Source: Carettochelys insculpta
Lineage: Eukaryota; Chordata; Testudines; Carettochelyidae
Assembly: GCF_033958435.1 (NCBI RefSeq)
Contig: NC_134139.1
Location: 201,855,501 to 201,919,500, forward strand
Length of the DNA: 64,000 nucleotides
Direction: 5' to 3'
Shown piece by piece: positions 12,301-23,600 of the stretch. Position 1 is the stretch's first letter. Every line of letters starts with the position of its first letter. The notes below the pieces were generated by a model. The model did not search any database, was not told the origin of the DNA, and saw nothing but the letters and a program-made list of their open reading frames with translations. Both the position numbers and the translations under genes were made by a program.

Positions 12301-12478
12301 GGTCTACCCAGGGAAGTAGTGGAGTCTCCATCCCTGGAGGTGTTTAAGTCTCGCCTCGACAAAGCCCTGGCGGGGCTGATCTGATGGGTTTGGTCCTGCT
12401 TAGGGCAGGGGGCTGGACTCGATGGCTTTTTTAGGTCTCTTCCAGCTCTATTGTTCTATGATTCCATGATTCTGTGAT
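9330..12478 (+). mobile_element. CR1 LINE, about 3.1 kb, nested in hAT
   Basis: The element runs from upstream of the endonuclease to the CR1 3' end (ATTGTTCTATGATTCCATG...TTCTGTGA). It is 5' truncated or close to full for ORF2. It inserted after the hAT copy was already in place, since hAT sequence resumes at once at about 12479. Confidence 0.88.
9728..12384 (+). pseudogene. CR1 ORF2 (endonuclease-reverse transcriptase), broken
   Basis: Endonuclease motifs lie at 9728-9985 (IGITETWWDDSH, GGGVALYVR) and the linker and RT fingers at 10071-11315 (LLLTNREELIGKI, SSDHEMVDF, FKKEKDDPGNYRPVSLTSV, QHGFMKGKSCLTNL). The palm is at 11306-11644 ([33 protein letters not shown] and the catalytic FADDTKL). 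The thumb and C-terminus are at 11660-12384 ([46 protein letters not shown]). Lesions visible: frame change between endonuclease and linker, a shift near 11310, a TAG at 11642 and a shift near 12045. All catalytic blocks are recognisable, so the copy is fairly young but inactive. Confidence 0.85.
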
Positions 12479-12626
12479 AAAACTATTTTACATATATTTA
12501 ATATGCATTTAAAAGTGTATAGGACCCCCATCTCCATTTTTGATTTTTGAGAAGGGCTACAAGAACATATTTTGGGAACCAAAGGGGTGCAGACTGCAGT
12601 AAAGGTTAAGAACCACTGTTCTAAGG

Positions 12627-13760
12627 ACTATGAACCTGGAAACCAACTGGCTAAGCAGCAGTTCTGCAGAAAAGGACCTGGTAATTACAGAAGACAAGAA
12701 GCTGGATATGAGTCAACAGTGTGCCTTTGTGGCTAACAACTTATTGGAGTGGGTTAGTAAGAGGAGAAGAATATTGCCTTTCAAAAGGAGTTGTTATAGA
12801 AAGACTCTGAGAATAGGATGGATGCAGAAGGTCACCAATGAGGAATTATAAAGAAAGATACAGCTAAAAGAGAACCTGCTGCAGAAGGTTGTAAAACGGA
12901 AGCTACAACTATTTGGGTGTATTTGTAGAATGGATGAATGAAAAATCAAGACCCTGGTATTTGGCATAATGGATGGTTTGAATAGGAGATGCAGACCTCA
13001 CAGAGAATAGATAGATGACATAGTAGATTGGTGTGGAGCTAGTCTACAGAAACTAAGCCACTCCACACTGGACAGGGAAAGATGGAAGGAAATAGTGAGA
13101 GAGGCACCAGACACCGATGGGCACTGAGCCCACGGTTATTGATGATGATGATGATGATGATGATGTTAGTCGGAGCACTGCCAGCAGATCTAGAGAACTT
13201 ATTGTTCCCCTTTATTCAGCACTGGTGAGGCCACATCTGGAATATTGCATCCCGTTCTGCTCGCCCAACCCTTAAAGAAAGGATGTGGATGCGTTGGCGA
13301 GATTTCAGCGGAGGGCAATGAAAATGAATAGGGGCTGGAGCACGTGACTTGTGGGGAAAGGCTGAGGGAATTGGGCTTATTTAATGTACAGAAAAGCAGA
13401 GTGAGGGGCAATTTGATAGCAGCCTTCAAATACTTGAACAGGGTTCTAGAGAGGATGTAGAGAGGCTGTTTTCAGTGGTGACAGATGACAGAATGAGGAG
13501 CAAAGGTCTCCAGCAGCAGTGGGGGTGGTCCAGTTTAGACATTAGAAAATGATATTTCTCTAGGAGTGGGGTGAAGGTCTGAAATGCATTACCAAGGGAG
13601 GTGGTAGCTACCCTAGTTGGAGATACTCTAGTGGTTTTTAAGTCCTGACTTGACAAAGCCCTGGCTGGGATGATTAGTTGGAGCTGGTCCTGCTTTGAGC
13701 CGGGGTTGGACTCAGTGACCTCCTGAGGCATATTCCAGTCCTATGATGCTATGGCAGGAT
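12627..13760 (+). mobile_element. CR1 LINE 3' fragment split by an RTE tail
   Basis: CR1 sequence at 12627-12766 (NWLSSSSAEKDLVITEDKKL, SQQCAFVAN) resumes at 13163 with the next expected block (CGGAGCACTGCCAGCAGATC) and continues to the CR1 end near 13755. Both halves carry stops. The intervening DNA is an RTE insertion. Confidence 0.75.
12767..13162 (+). mobile_element. RTE-like LINE 3' fragment
   Basis: It translates with stops to IQLKENLLQKVVKRKLQLFG, then GIMDG and CRPHRE, and [14 protein letters not shown], ending in (GAT)8. It matches 1-235. TTAGT occurs on both sides (near 12755 and at 13163), a plausible target duplication within CR1. Confidence 0.7.
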
Positions 13761-14389
13761 AGGCTGGATTTAGTGCTGAATGTTGCAGGGGCCATGTTGA
13801 ATGGAAGATGACTGTTTGCACTACAGACCTTAAGGCAGCACAGCAATATGTTCTCCTGTGTAGTCTCTGTAGGCTGGCAGGAAAGAGCTCTCCTGTGGCA
13901 TAGTGAAACCACCCCCAATAAGCAGCAGTAGTTGTGTTGGTGGGAAAAACTCTCCTGCCAGCAGTCCTGCCCTTACCAGAGCTTTTGTTGGCAAACCTTT
14001 TGTTAGCTGGGTGTGTATTTTTTTTTTACATCCCTGACCAACAAAAGTTTTACTGACAAAAGTGCTAGGTGTAGCCTTAGTGAATCAGGAATGGGAATGA
14101 TGCCCAGTGACAGCAGTTCAGAGAGGGCCAGAGAGAAGACCAGGGTGCTAAGCCAGAATCTGGGGGAAAAGAGAGGAGTAAGACCCGGGTAGCAGTGATC
14201 TGGGAAGGACTTCCCTGCAATATAAAAAAGCCTAAGGATATAGAAATGGGGCAAGAACTGGACAAAGGAAAACTTCCTACCAGATAGAAGTGCTTGAAAG
14301 ATTTAACCAATTTGCTAAAAATAATTTGCATTCCTATTATGTTGTGCCCTTCAATTGTTTTATTATCTTCGTTTCCCTCTTTGGCATCT
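13760..14389. other. Unassigned stretch
   Basis: No exon or clear repeat boundary was found. A T-rich run lies at 14018-14028. Confidence 0.3.
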
Positions 14390-14739
14390 CTCTAGGACAG
14401 GGATTCCCAGCCTGTGGGTGGGGACCCAAACGTTGGTCTTGATTAGATTTGTTAAGGGCCACCAGGAGCTCAGAGCTGCATGTGGCTCTTAAAGGAGCCA
14501 TTTGCAGCTCCTTAACGCTGCTGCTTCCAGCAGCTATCTCTATCAATACAGAAGCAATTATGCATTATAAAGACGGCTTCCCCACCTTTGATATTTGTAG
14601 CCATCCCAGCAAGCCACCTAATAGACTCTTGCAGTAAGTAATTTTTGCCCCCCTTCTGCCCCTTTTACCCCACTTTTGTTCTATGTAGCTGATTTGTCAT
14701 TCTCATTTTTGTTTGTATCTCTTCCACCCTGAGTGTGAC

Positions 14740-14965
14740 CCTGCCAGCCCCTCCAGCCCGTTTGATTTCCCCAACCTCTGTGTGACCCCCAGCCCCTGAG
14801 TGTGACTCACCCAGCCCCTTCAGCCTCTGGGTGTGACCCTCCCATCCCCCCAGCCCCTGAGTGTGACTCCTCCCCAGCCCCCAACCCTTCTAGCTCTGCC
14901 AGCCTCAGTGTGAATCCCCAGCCCCTGAGTGTGACTCACCCCCGCCTCTCCAACCTCAGAGTGTG
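14740..14965 (+). repeat. Degenerate minisatellite, CAGCCCCTGAGTGTGACTC units
   Basis: Units of roughly 25-40 bp repeat the core CAGCCCCTGAGTGTGACTC with C-rich spacers, about seven times. Open frames across it are proline- and serine-rich by composition only. Confidence 0.7.
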
Positions 14966-15046
14966 GGGTTTAAGCTGGTGGAATGCAGGGTGAGAAGTTT
15001 GGGGATGGGGGGTTTCTCCCACCACAACTCAGATGAACTATAATAA

Positions 15047-18000
15047 TAAAATAATAATTAGTAGGCATCCTTCAGTCTGCATAGACTATTGATCGCGTCC
15101 TTTATAGTTTCAATTGAGGACTTCATTTACAGCGTCTACTGTGACTATGAAGGCCCACACGAGAGTGACAGTCCTTGCTGCATCTCCTGCAGATGTGGTG
15201 GGTGTCTGGCAAGTCCTTAGTGTGCTTTCTGTGCACTCGCTTCTCCTCTGCTAGCTGTCTGATCTTCATCTCGCCCTTCTGAAGGCCCTTGTGTAACCCT
15301 TGCCTCCATCTGCTGCGGTCGTCTGCTAGTTCTTCCCAGTTGTCCAGCTCGATGTCTGTCTCTCTGAGGTCTCTCTTGCAGACATCTTTGTAGCACAACT
15401 GGGGGCATCCGGGAGGTCTTTTGCCAGAGGCTAGCTCACCATACAGGATGTCTGTTGGGATACTTCCATCATTCATCCTGTGGACGTGGCCAAGCCAGCG
15501 GAGCCGCCACTGCCTGAGGAGGGTGTGCAGGGCTGGGATTCCAGCTTGCTCAAGGACGGCGGTGTTGGTCACTCTGTCCTTCCACGATATTCCAAGGATG
15601 CGCCTGAGGCAGCAGAAGTGGAAGACGTTCAACCTCTTTTCCTGGCAGGCATACCGGGTCCAAGTCTCGCTGCCATAAAGGAGGGTGCTGAGGATGCAGG
15701 CTCTGTAGACTCGCATTTTGGTGTGAGTGTACAGCTTGTTGTTATTCCACACTCTCTTGCTGAGTCTGGACAGAGTTGTGGCCACTTTTCTGATCCTCCT
15801 ATTTAGCTCAGTGTCCAACGACAGGGTGTCAGTGATGGTGGACCCCAGGTAAACAAACTCGTGGACGACCTCTAACGTATAGTTGTCAATGCTGATTGAT
15901 GGGAATTCAGCAACATCCTGACCAAGTACGTTTGTCTTCTTTAGGCTGATGGTAAGCCCAAAGTCCTTGCACATTTTGGAGAACTGATCCAGCAGTTTTT
16001 GAAGTTGGTCTTCTGTATGAGACACTACAGCAGCATCGTCTGCGAACAGCATGTCTCTGATGAGGACTTCTCACACCTTAGACTTAGCTTTCAGCCTTGC
16101 AAGGTTAAACAGTTTCCCATCAGATCTTGTGTGCAGCAAGATGCCCTCTGTTGAAGATCCAAAGGCGTGCTTCAGGAGGAGTGCGAAAAAGATCCCGAAC
16201 AATGTCGGAGCAAGCACACATCCTTGTTTGATGCCGCTCCTGATTCTGAAAGCATCCGATAATGCGCTGTCATATTGGATGATTCCTCTCATGTCTTCGT
16301 GGAATGACTGGATCATCTTGAGTAACCGTGGAGGACAGCCTGTCTTGTGGAGCAGTTTGAACAGTCCATCCCTGCTGAACAAGTCAAAGGCCTTGGTCAG
16401 GTCAATGAAGGCTACGTAGAGTGGCTTCCTCTGCTCCCTGCACTTCTCCTGCAGCTGCCTTAGAGAGAAGACCATGTCAACGGTAGACCTCTCTGCGCGG
16501 AATCCGCACTGTGATTCGGGGTACACCCTCTCAGCAATCTTCTGGAGTCTGCCAAGGATGACGCGAGCGAACAGTTTACCAGTGACACTTAGGAGGGAGA
16601 TTCCACAGTAGTTGTTGCAATCGCTTCTGTCTCCTTTGTTCTTATACAATGTTACAATGTTAGCGTCACGCATATGCTGTGGAACCTCACCCTCTTTCCA
16701 GCACAGGCACAGTACCTCATGTAGGGGTTCCAGGAGTGTGTCCATGGCACACTTGATTACCTCTGGTGGTATACCATCCTGACCAGGGGCCTTTCCTGCT
16801 GCAATGCTGTCGATGGCTGTCTTCAGTTCATCCACAGTCGGTTCTTGATCCAGTTCGTCCATTACTGGTAGGAGCTCGACGGCATCGAGGGCTGCGTCAA
16901 CCACAACATTCTCGCGTGAGTACAGCTCGGAGTAGTGCTCGACCCAGCGCTCCATCTGTTTGGCTTTGTCAGAGATGACTTCACCAGATTTGGATTTCAG
17001 AGGTGCCGTTTTGTTCTGGGTGGGTCCTAATGCCTTCTTTATACCCTTGTACATTCCTCTGAGATTACCAAAGTCAGCACAGGTCTGGATGCTGCTGCAT
17101 AGCTGGAGCCAGTGGTTGCTGGCACAGCTCCTGGCTGTCTGCTGTACTGTTCTTCTGGCTGCTCTAAGTGCTTACTGGGTACTCTGGCTCGGTGAGCGTT
17201 TGTACTCCAGTAGTGCAGCACGCTTCTTTTCAATGACTGGAATCATCTCATCGGAGTTAGCTTCGAACCAGTTGTTCGTGTTTCTAGCTCTTCTTCCAAA
17301 CACCGACAAGGCCGTGTTGTAAACTGTATCCCTCAGATGTTGCCATTTGGATGTCGCATCGGCGCCCCCAGGGCCGCTGCGCAGATTTTCCTGGAGGGTC
17401 TCTCTGAACTTTTCAGCTTTCTCCGAGTTTGCCGTCTTTCTGGCGTCAATGCGGGGCCTTCCAGCAGGTTTAGAGCAGTACAGCTTCTTGGGCCTCAGCT
17501 TGAGCTTGGAGCAAACTAGCGAGTGATCTGTATCACAGTCAGCACTATGATACTGCATGTCAGAAGGACGTTTTTGAGGTTATTACGCCTAGTGATGACC
17601 ACGTCTAGTTGATACCAGTGCTTTGAGCGTGGGTGTCTCCACGATACCCTGTGCTGTGGTTTCATTTGTAAGAATGTGTTTGTGATGCACAGATTGTGGT
17701 ACGTGCACAGTTCAAGGAGACGCTGTCCATTATCATTTATTTTTCCCATACCAAAGTGTCCTAAGCAGGAAGCCCATGAGGCCCAATCAGCTCCAACTCT
17801 TGCATTGAAGTCACCCAAGATGTACAGTTGTTCACAAGCAGGTATTTGTGCTACAGCAGCACTAAGCACATCATAGAACTTGTCTTTTACTTCTGGTGTG
17901 GTGTACAGGGTTGGAGCATAAGTGCTGATCAGGTGGACAGGACCGGCGCAAGTTTGAAGCGTGATCCGAAGAAGTCTTTCTGATCTGCCCATGACTAATT

Positions 18001-18615
18001 CCACCATTTGTAGAAGGGTGTTTCTGACAGCAAAGCCAACACCATGCTCTCTGGGTTCTTCTTGGGCTTTACCCTGCCAGAAAAAGGTGTAGTTCTTTTC
18101 TTTTAGAGATCCCGAATCTGCGAGTCGCGTCTCTTGCAGTGCAGCGATATCAGCTCGGAGCCTCTTCAGTTCCTCATTGATGACAGTGGTCTTTCGGGTG
18201 TCACTGATGGCCTGAAGATCTTCAGTCAAGTCGGTCAGCATGGTCCGCACATTCCAGCAAGCAAGCTTAAATTGTTGATGTTTCTCATTTCTTGTTGATT
18301 TTCTTATTGGTTTGCCTGATGCCCAAATTTCAGTCACTTGTCAGGTTCAGAAACCTTAAGCCTCACGCACCCAGCGAGGCAGGTGAACTGTGGTGGGACA
18401 GTACCCTATTGGCTGGGGGCTGCCCAGCTTGAGGCGGCCGGTGACTGTCCAGTGAGATGCGAGGATCTCTCCCACTGTCGAAGGCAACCCCTGGCACTCG
18501 TTCTCTACGCCAATCGAGCAAGAGCTTATAACCGGTATCTGTTGCCTCCCATGTTGATGCAACGCTGTTCAGCGATGCCGGAGTACCTCTCCGGGCGTGA
18601 GCCTGGTCACTTTTT
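15047..18615 (-). mobile_element. Nearly full-length non-LTR retrotransposon (LINE), 3.57 kb
   Basis: The element is bounded by an 11-bp direct repeat, AACTATAATAA, at 15036-15046 and 18616-18626, as expected for target-primed reverse transcription. Its minus-strand 3' end adjoins an AAT-rich tail and its 5' end lies at 18615 with a 280-bp leader before the first ORF. It encodes one long endonuclease-RT polyprotein with a C-terminal cysteine-histidine finger. The clade is uncertain: it is not CR1, and resembles RTE/L2-related families with a C-terminal finger. Confidence 0.82.
15123..18337 (-). pseudogene. LINE endonuclease-reverse transcriptase polyprotein, three lesions
   Basis: From the start at 18337: an AP-type endonuclease (LACWNVRTML, IAALQETRLADSGS, HGVGFAVRN, YILGDFNARVGADW, then LDVVITRRN), then an RT (AGKAPGQDGIPPEVIKCAMD, ISLLSVTGKLFARVIL, FIDLTKAFD, SGIKQGCVLAPTLF) and the catalytic FADDAAVV near 16045. 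The C-terminus carries RQWRLRWLGHVHRM and a C-x2-C-x4-C/H-x-H-type finger (CRRCSKDCHSRVGLHSHSRR) ending at 15123. Only three breaks were seen: a single-base frameshift near 17550, a TAA at 17172 and a TGA at 16071. Otherwise about 1,070 codons are open, so this copy is recent. Confidence 0.85.
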
Positions 18616-18889
18616 AACTATAATAAGAGTAGTGTTATTATTTTATTATTAATGTATTTTCCCTTTTTCTATGAAATAACTACTATGAATATATAAACAT
18701 GGGGGGCATAATTTTATATTCTTGCCTCAGTTGCAATTAGCTAGTTATGACACTGTTTCCTCCCCTCCCGCCCCATTTTTAAATTGCCTTGGGTCATCAA
18801 GTCTTCCTGATTTGTCAAAATGGGTCCCCGTCTGGAAAAGACTAGGAACTGCTGCTGTAGGCTAACCAGATATTTCAGAATGAGGACTT

Positions 18890-19628
18890 CACGGGGCAGC
18901 CACACGATCTGTGTGGAGAGGAATTGTATCCTCCTGGTCTTATGTGCAGAGTTCCGCGTAGCTGTTCAGGGCAAGTGATGGGTGCAACTGTTGGTGCACC
19001 AAGGATCCCACAGGCCAACACTTCACCGTTCCCAGATCCCTCTCAACACCAGGACTTTCTGTCTCCATGGCCGTGTCTACACTAGCCCCAAACTTCGAAA
19101 TGGCCACGGAAATGGCCATTTCAAAGTTTACTAATGAAGCGCTGAAATGCATATTCAGCGCCTCATTAGCATGCGGGCGGCCGCGGCACTTCGAAATTGA
19201 CACGCCTCGCCGCTGCACATCTCGTCCCGACAGGGTTCCTTTTCAAAAGGACCCCGCCTACTTTGAAGTCCCCTTATTCCCATGAGCTGATGGGAATAAG
19301 GGGACTTCAAAGTAGGCGGGGTCCTTTTGAAAAGGAGCCCCGTCGGGACGAGCCGCGCAGCGGCGAGGCGCATCAATTTCAAAGTGCCGCAGCCGCCCGC
19401 ATGCTAATGAAGCGCTGAATATGCATTTCAGTGCTTCATTAGTAAACTTCAAAATGGCCATTTGCGTGCCCATTTCGAAGTTTGGGGCTAGTGTAGACGT
19501 AGCCCATCTGGCAAACAACCTCCTTCTCACCCTCTCCTCTGCAGTGACGTTGAGACCCCAGCCAACTTTCACCCATGAGGCATGTCTACCTGCTCTAGGC
19601 TGTTGTCATCCTCTTCCAGGCTGCTCAG
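18890..19628 (+). pseudogene. Beta-defensin-like pseudogene 1 (promoter and signal exon, split by MITE)
   Basis: The stretch 18905-19010 matches the upstream region of the intact gene at 59700-59800 (shared block GGGCAAGTGATG and the preceding TCCTCCTSGTCTTATG-like segment). After the MITE at 19069-19504 the similarity resumes with TCTGCAGTGACGTTGAGACC, the leader box found in all copies, and an ATG at 19575. The signal exon reads MRHVYLL*AVVILFQAAQ, with TAG at 19596-19598. It aligns with the signal peptide MKVLYLLLAVALLLSHAAPG of the intact gene. The splice donor is one base short (CAGTAATT). No mature-peptide exon was recognised downstream. So this is a dead duplicate whose promoter and start were separated by a transposon. 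Confidence 0.75.
19069..19504. mobile_element. Palindromic (foldback) MITE with CAT duplication
   Basis: Two arms of about 215 bp are reverse complements of each other around CCCATGAGCTGATGGG. Ends are GGCCGTGTCTACACTAGCCC and its partner GGGCTAGTGTAGACGTAGCC. The flanking duplication is CAT at 19066-19068 and 19505-19507. The TTCGAA motifs and GTGTCTACAC ends resemble the Harbinger MITEs. No coding capacity. Confidence 0.9.
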
Positions 19629-19640
19629 TAATTTGTTGTT

Positions 19641-20389
19641 AAACATTAATTCTCAGCAAAGGTATTTCAAATCGAAAAAAAAAAGGTCAACAACGTGAAC
19701 ATCTGTGTACAGTGTCTTTAAAACTCTAGCAGGAAATCTAGGTGGACTTGGGGATGTTTGAAGTGTGTCAGAAGTTAGGTCTCAAAAGGTCACTCATTTT
19801 GCTTTAAAATCAGAACGTATAAAAGAAAATACCTAAAGAGGTTCTTTATCAATTTCTGAGCCTTTCAAAGCACTTAGGTTAGGCCTGGCAGCTTTTCGTT
19901 GCAAACATCATGGCTGGACGTTGATTCTTCATAAATACTGAGATTCTCCTGCTCCATCATTTTCATAGAGCATAAAGGGACCAGAAAGGTCCAAAACCTC
20001 AAAGGTATTTCGGGGCCTAACTCCCATTGGAATCAGTGCTGAACTCAAGGGGAGTTAGGCACCTCGGAGGATCTGTGCTCCAGTCCAAGATGTGATTACA
20101 TGACTCCAGCTTGTCAATCGGCTCCAAATGTCAGGAGACTTATAGCCAAAACATGAGAGTTGGCAACAGTGTGTCCTTTGCCCACACCTGAGTCTCTGCA
20201 GGGGTGGAGAGGCTCCTGAAGACTTGTCTGGAGTAAGGGTGACCAGAGGCAGTTTACCTCCTTGTCTGTATGGGATGGGCCATGAACTGGGATTATGGAG
20301 CTGTGGCTGGGCCTGGAATGAGTGATTCTTTGGCGAGCTGTCCCTTCATGCGTCTGAGAGTTGCACTTCCTTGCAGTGCAGTGATCCCT
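19641..20389. other. Unassigned stretch, possible ex-intron of pseudogene 1
   Basis: No mature defensin exon or named repeat was seen. A motif of the old amniote type GGCCTAACTCCCATTGGAAT lies near 20017. Confidence 0.35.
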
Positions 20390-20600
20390 GTGCGCTGGGC
20401 GCTTGCCTGGCCACCCAGGAGAGATTCAGCTGCCACCCAGCTGATCAGCAGAGCTCGCCCAGCCTACTACAGCCAGCAGCATGTGTTTCTACTAGTGGTG
20501 CAAATCTGCACACACCTGAGTGCATGGAACACAATTCATTCTGTGCACAGATGGCCACAATTAGAGGGAATTGTGCCACAGTTACACTTGGTTTGTATTT
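20390..20600 (+). repeat. Dispersed repeat D, copy 1
   Basis: It shares blocks with 49960-50115 and 53860-54035: GCCACCCAGCTGATCAGCAG here, GCCACCCAGCAGATTAGCAG and a CAGCTGATTAGCAAAG form elsewhere, each followed after 30-50 bp by GTGGTGCAMATCTGCA-like sequence and CATTCTGTGCAC-like sequence. The family is unknown to me; no coding content. Confidence 0.55.
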
Positions 20601-23600
20601 GAGTAGCTGGTTTATTGTCCTGCTCTCCCTCAACTCAATGACTTCAGTAGGACCCAGTGTTGGCTTTGGGTGGTTTTGCATTTGCTTTGGCCTATTTCTT
20701 TTTCTCTACGGGGCTACAGGGCGTGTGGGAGCAGGAGCCGGCTGACTGCAAACACCCAGCCCTAGACACTGTCCATGTCACCGAAGCACAGTGATTACCA
20801 CACAGCCTGGTGAGACGGGAGCTGCCCACAGCCTCTCCAAGCACTGCCGCTGCCTCCTGGCATTGGGAGACCAGGAGCTGAACATCTCAGCATCTGACCT
20901 ATTACCAGAACTTCTTTCTTCCTCTCAACACCAGGGCCAAAGATGCACCCACTTGGGGGCTGATCCAAAGCTCTTTGAAGTCAGTCTGAGTCTTTTCCTG
21001 GGCTTTAGAAAAGGTTCCTGGATGGGGACAGCCGCAAATGTACCCATAAGAAAACCTGCTGTCCAGTATAGGATGCACTCCCTGATCCTGATTCTGATCT
21101 CATTTACACTGCTTTATGCTAACTGCTGTGTAGTTACTCCTGATTTACACCAGTGCACGTGAGATCAGGATCAGACCCTCTATGAGTGATGCTAGATTTG
21201 CCTTTGCCCAGTTCTATGTACCCCAGCTAAGTACCTGGGATAACAACTGTAAGTAAATTTACTGTATTGGTGAAAGGCAGTGAAAATGTTCATCTCAATA
21301 AAACATTGAATGATCATCGTGTATTTGTGGTACTCCAATATAAACAACCAGTCTATGGATCTGCTTCCCCACTGGGTGACTCTAGTTTTACCCCAGAGTG
21401 ATTCCTTTGACGTCAGGGGAGTTATCCCAGCGTGAAGTAATTTGGTGGTGAATCCAGTTTTATAGCCTGCCCTTGAATAGCTGAAATGACAATTGCCGTC
21501 AAAATGAACAAGCCTGAGTCAGAACCTCAGCTGATATAAATTGTCAGAGCTCCACTGACTTCAACGAGCCCTGTCAGCTCCCACCAATTCAGAGTCTGCC
21601 TCTGTGGCTCATGAGAGAAGCTGAAGGAATTAAAATTTGGTTGGCATCCCAATTTCCCAGATTACAGGGTGAGATTTACCATTATTCCATGGACCAGTCT
21701 CTGAGGAAGAGGTGGCCACGGCTTTTCTTGGGTCTGCTCTTTAGCAGCCATCACTCATCTCAGGACGTTATTTCTGGAGTCTGAGATGTTAGTAGGAAAT
21801 GCGGAGGCGGACAGGATTTTCACATATGAGATGGCATTGCCAATTCTTCTGGTTTCATTGTAAGTTATGTGCTATTTGGTGTTTCTCAGAAAGCCCCAGC
21901 TCCTGAAGTCAGGTGATCACTTGAAAATCTCAGGTGTGTCTTTTTTTTAAAAGGGCGTTCTAGCTTTCCTGTTTGCCAAGAAAAAAGAAACATGAAACCC
22001 AAAAGCTAGGACAACACAAGAGAAACAAAAATCACCCAGGCTATGTTTTAATAAAATCTCACATTGTTTAAGCCAATGTCATGATATTTGCGGGCTGACT
22101 CAAAATATTTGAATGATTGGAACCGACAATACTCTTAAGTGATTTGTACCCTAAGTGCTTTTAAAAGACTTAGGGGACTGAACCTCAGGTGATAAACAGA
22201 GTTCCATTGACTTCAACCAACCACTTACTCCACCGCCCATATGTTGCTCTGCCTCCTACATCATTTCATCATGTTTGAAAGTCCCAGCTGGTGTCAGGAA
22301 ACCCCCCAAAAGCACTTTGTACAGTTCTGCAGTTTCAGGCACCCGTGGGGGTTTTTTCCAGCATTACAGTTGGGTGTAGCTCTATGTTTGGCACCCCTGG
22401 GGAATGATGGGGGTTTCCATGGGTGAAAAGCCTCTTTTCATTTTCTCTCTGCTCTTTCTGGTGTCCCACCAATGAGGTTCCATTCTACAGTGTAGATAAA
22501 TGTTGATCATGCCCATTTAAGGCCTATGTGTTAAGCAGCTGGTGCAGCCATTGCTACGTGTAAGGGACAGTGAACAGGAACCTGCCTCTTCCTTAGGGCC
22601 TCGGCCTCGCTTGTGGGCACCCGACTTCAGGAAAGGTAAAGTAGAGCAGACGCAACCATCCTCTGGGGGGTTCCAGCTCCTGAAAGGAGTGAGAGCTGGA
22701 ACTGCACTTATTCACGGCCTGGGGAATGGAATTAAATTCAGCTGCTTTGGCGTGAGAGGTGTTCTACAGAGACAGGGACAGCCTCCTAGAGAGCTTCTTG
22801 CTTATGGGGAGATCTTCTGTGGGAAGATGCATGGTTTGGGACTTGCTTCTTCCAACCCCCTGGGGCTTCTGCAGCTGGCAGTCCCTGGGGTTCCCCATGT
22901 GAGGAGTTCGGACTCAGGGAGAGGTACAGTCATTTCTAACCCATAATGGTGCTGCTAGTTGAGTTTCTCTGCACGACGATAGCTTATAGCCAAGGTGAGT
23001 AAACTTTGAGTCCCTCGGCACCTTGGAATTGGCCTGTTCTTGCTGCTCCAGAGTCCTAAGGAGCACCGTGCTCCACTGAAGCCCAGGAGGTTTCCTGTCT
23101 ACTGGGAGTCAGGATCATGTGGACCTTTCCCTGGAGTGCTTTGCTCCAGCAGCAGATATGGATTATAAAGGCTCCATAACAGCACTTGTGGAGAATCCCT
23201 TTTGTGGTATTGATTTTGATGAGTCAGAAGTGTTCACATGACCCGTTGCTGTAAAGTATTAACAGTTGTAAACAAAGTCCGGGATTTCGAGTACAGAGAT
23301 CTCAGGCTGCTTAATACCGGGGCAAACTCATTTGTTAATTCGGGGCAAAGGTTAGGAATGGATTGGGACACACTACAGGAAAAGCCAGAACAAGGCAAAA
23401 AGCACTGAAAGGGAAACATAGTGATCATCCAAAACATTGCCAAATGAGTAACACTACCGCAGGGTCCCCAGGGGTCCTGGTAGGAAAAGCTGATATATTC
23501 CTGGTGAGGTATAGTCATTTTTAACCTTTAAAGGTTCCTTGGTGGGGAGGAAAGGGTCATTTTCTTCTTCAGTTCTGAGTGAGGAATGATGGTCACGTCT

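Larger units (their letters stand above)
8856..12618 (+). mobile_element. hAT transposon remnant with 8-bp target duplication
   Basis: Termini CAGTGGTTCTTAACTTGGGG and GGTTAAGAACCACTG are inverted repeats, and the flanks carry a perfect 8-bp duplication, TTCTAAGG, at 8848-8855 and 12619-12626. CAGTGGTTCT ends and 8-bp duplications are diagnostic of hAT elements. The AT-rich interior (8890-9325 and 12480-12600) has no transposase. A CR1 LINE occupies the middle. Confidence 0.88.
14398..18854 (+). mobile_element. Second hAT-like element hosting a LINE
   Basis: The left end reads CAGGGATTCCCAGCCTGTGG and the right end ends CTGGAAAAGACTAGGAACTG followed by CTG. As inverted repeats these match imperfectly, including GGGGACCC / GGGTCCCC just inside. 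Flanks CTCTAGGA (14390-14397) and CTGTAGGC (18855-18862) match at 6 of 8 positions, fitting an old 8-bp hAT duplication. Non-LINE interior is 14398-15046 and 18616-18854. Confidence 0.6.

Noticed and set aside
22542..22946. 134-codon ORF as a host gene
   Set aside because: No signal peptide, domain, splice sites or conserved motif; length is within chance for this composition.
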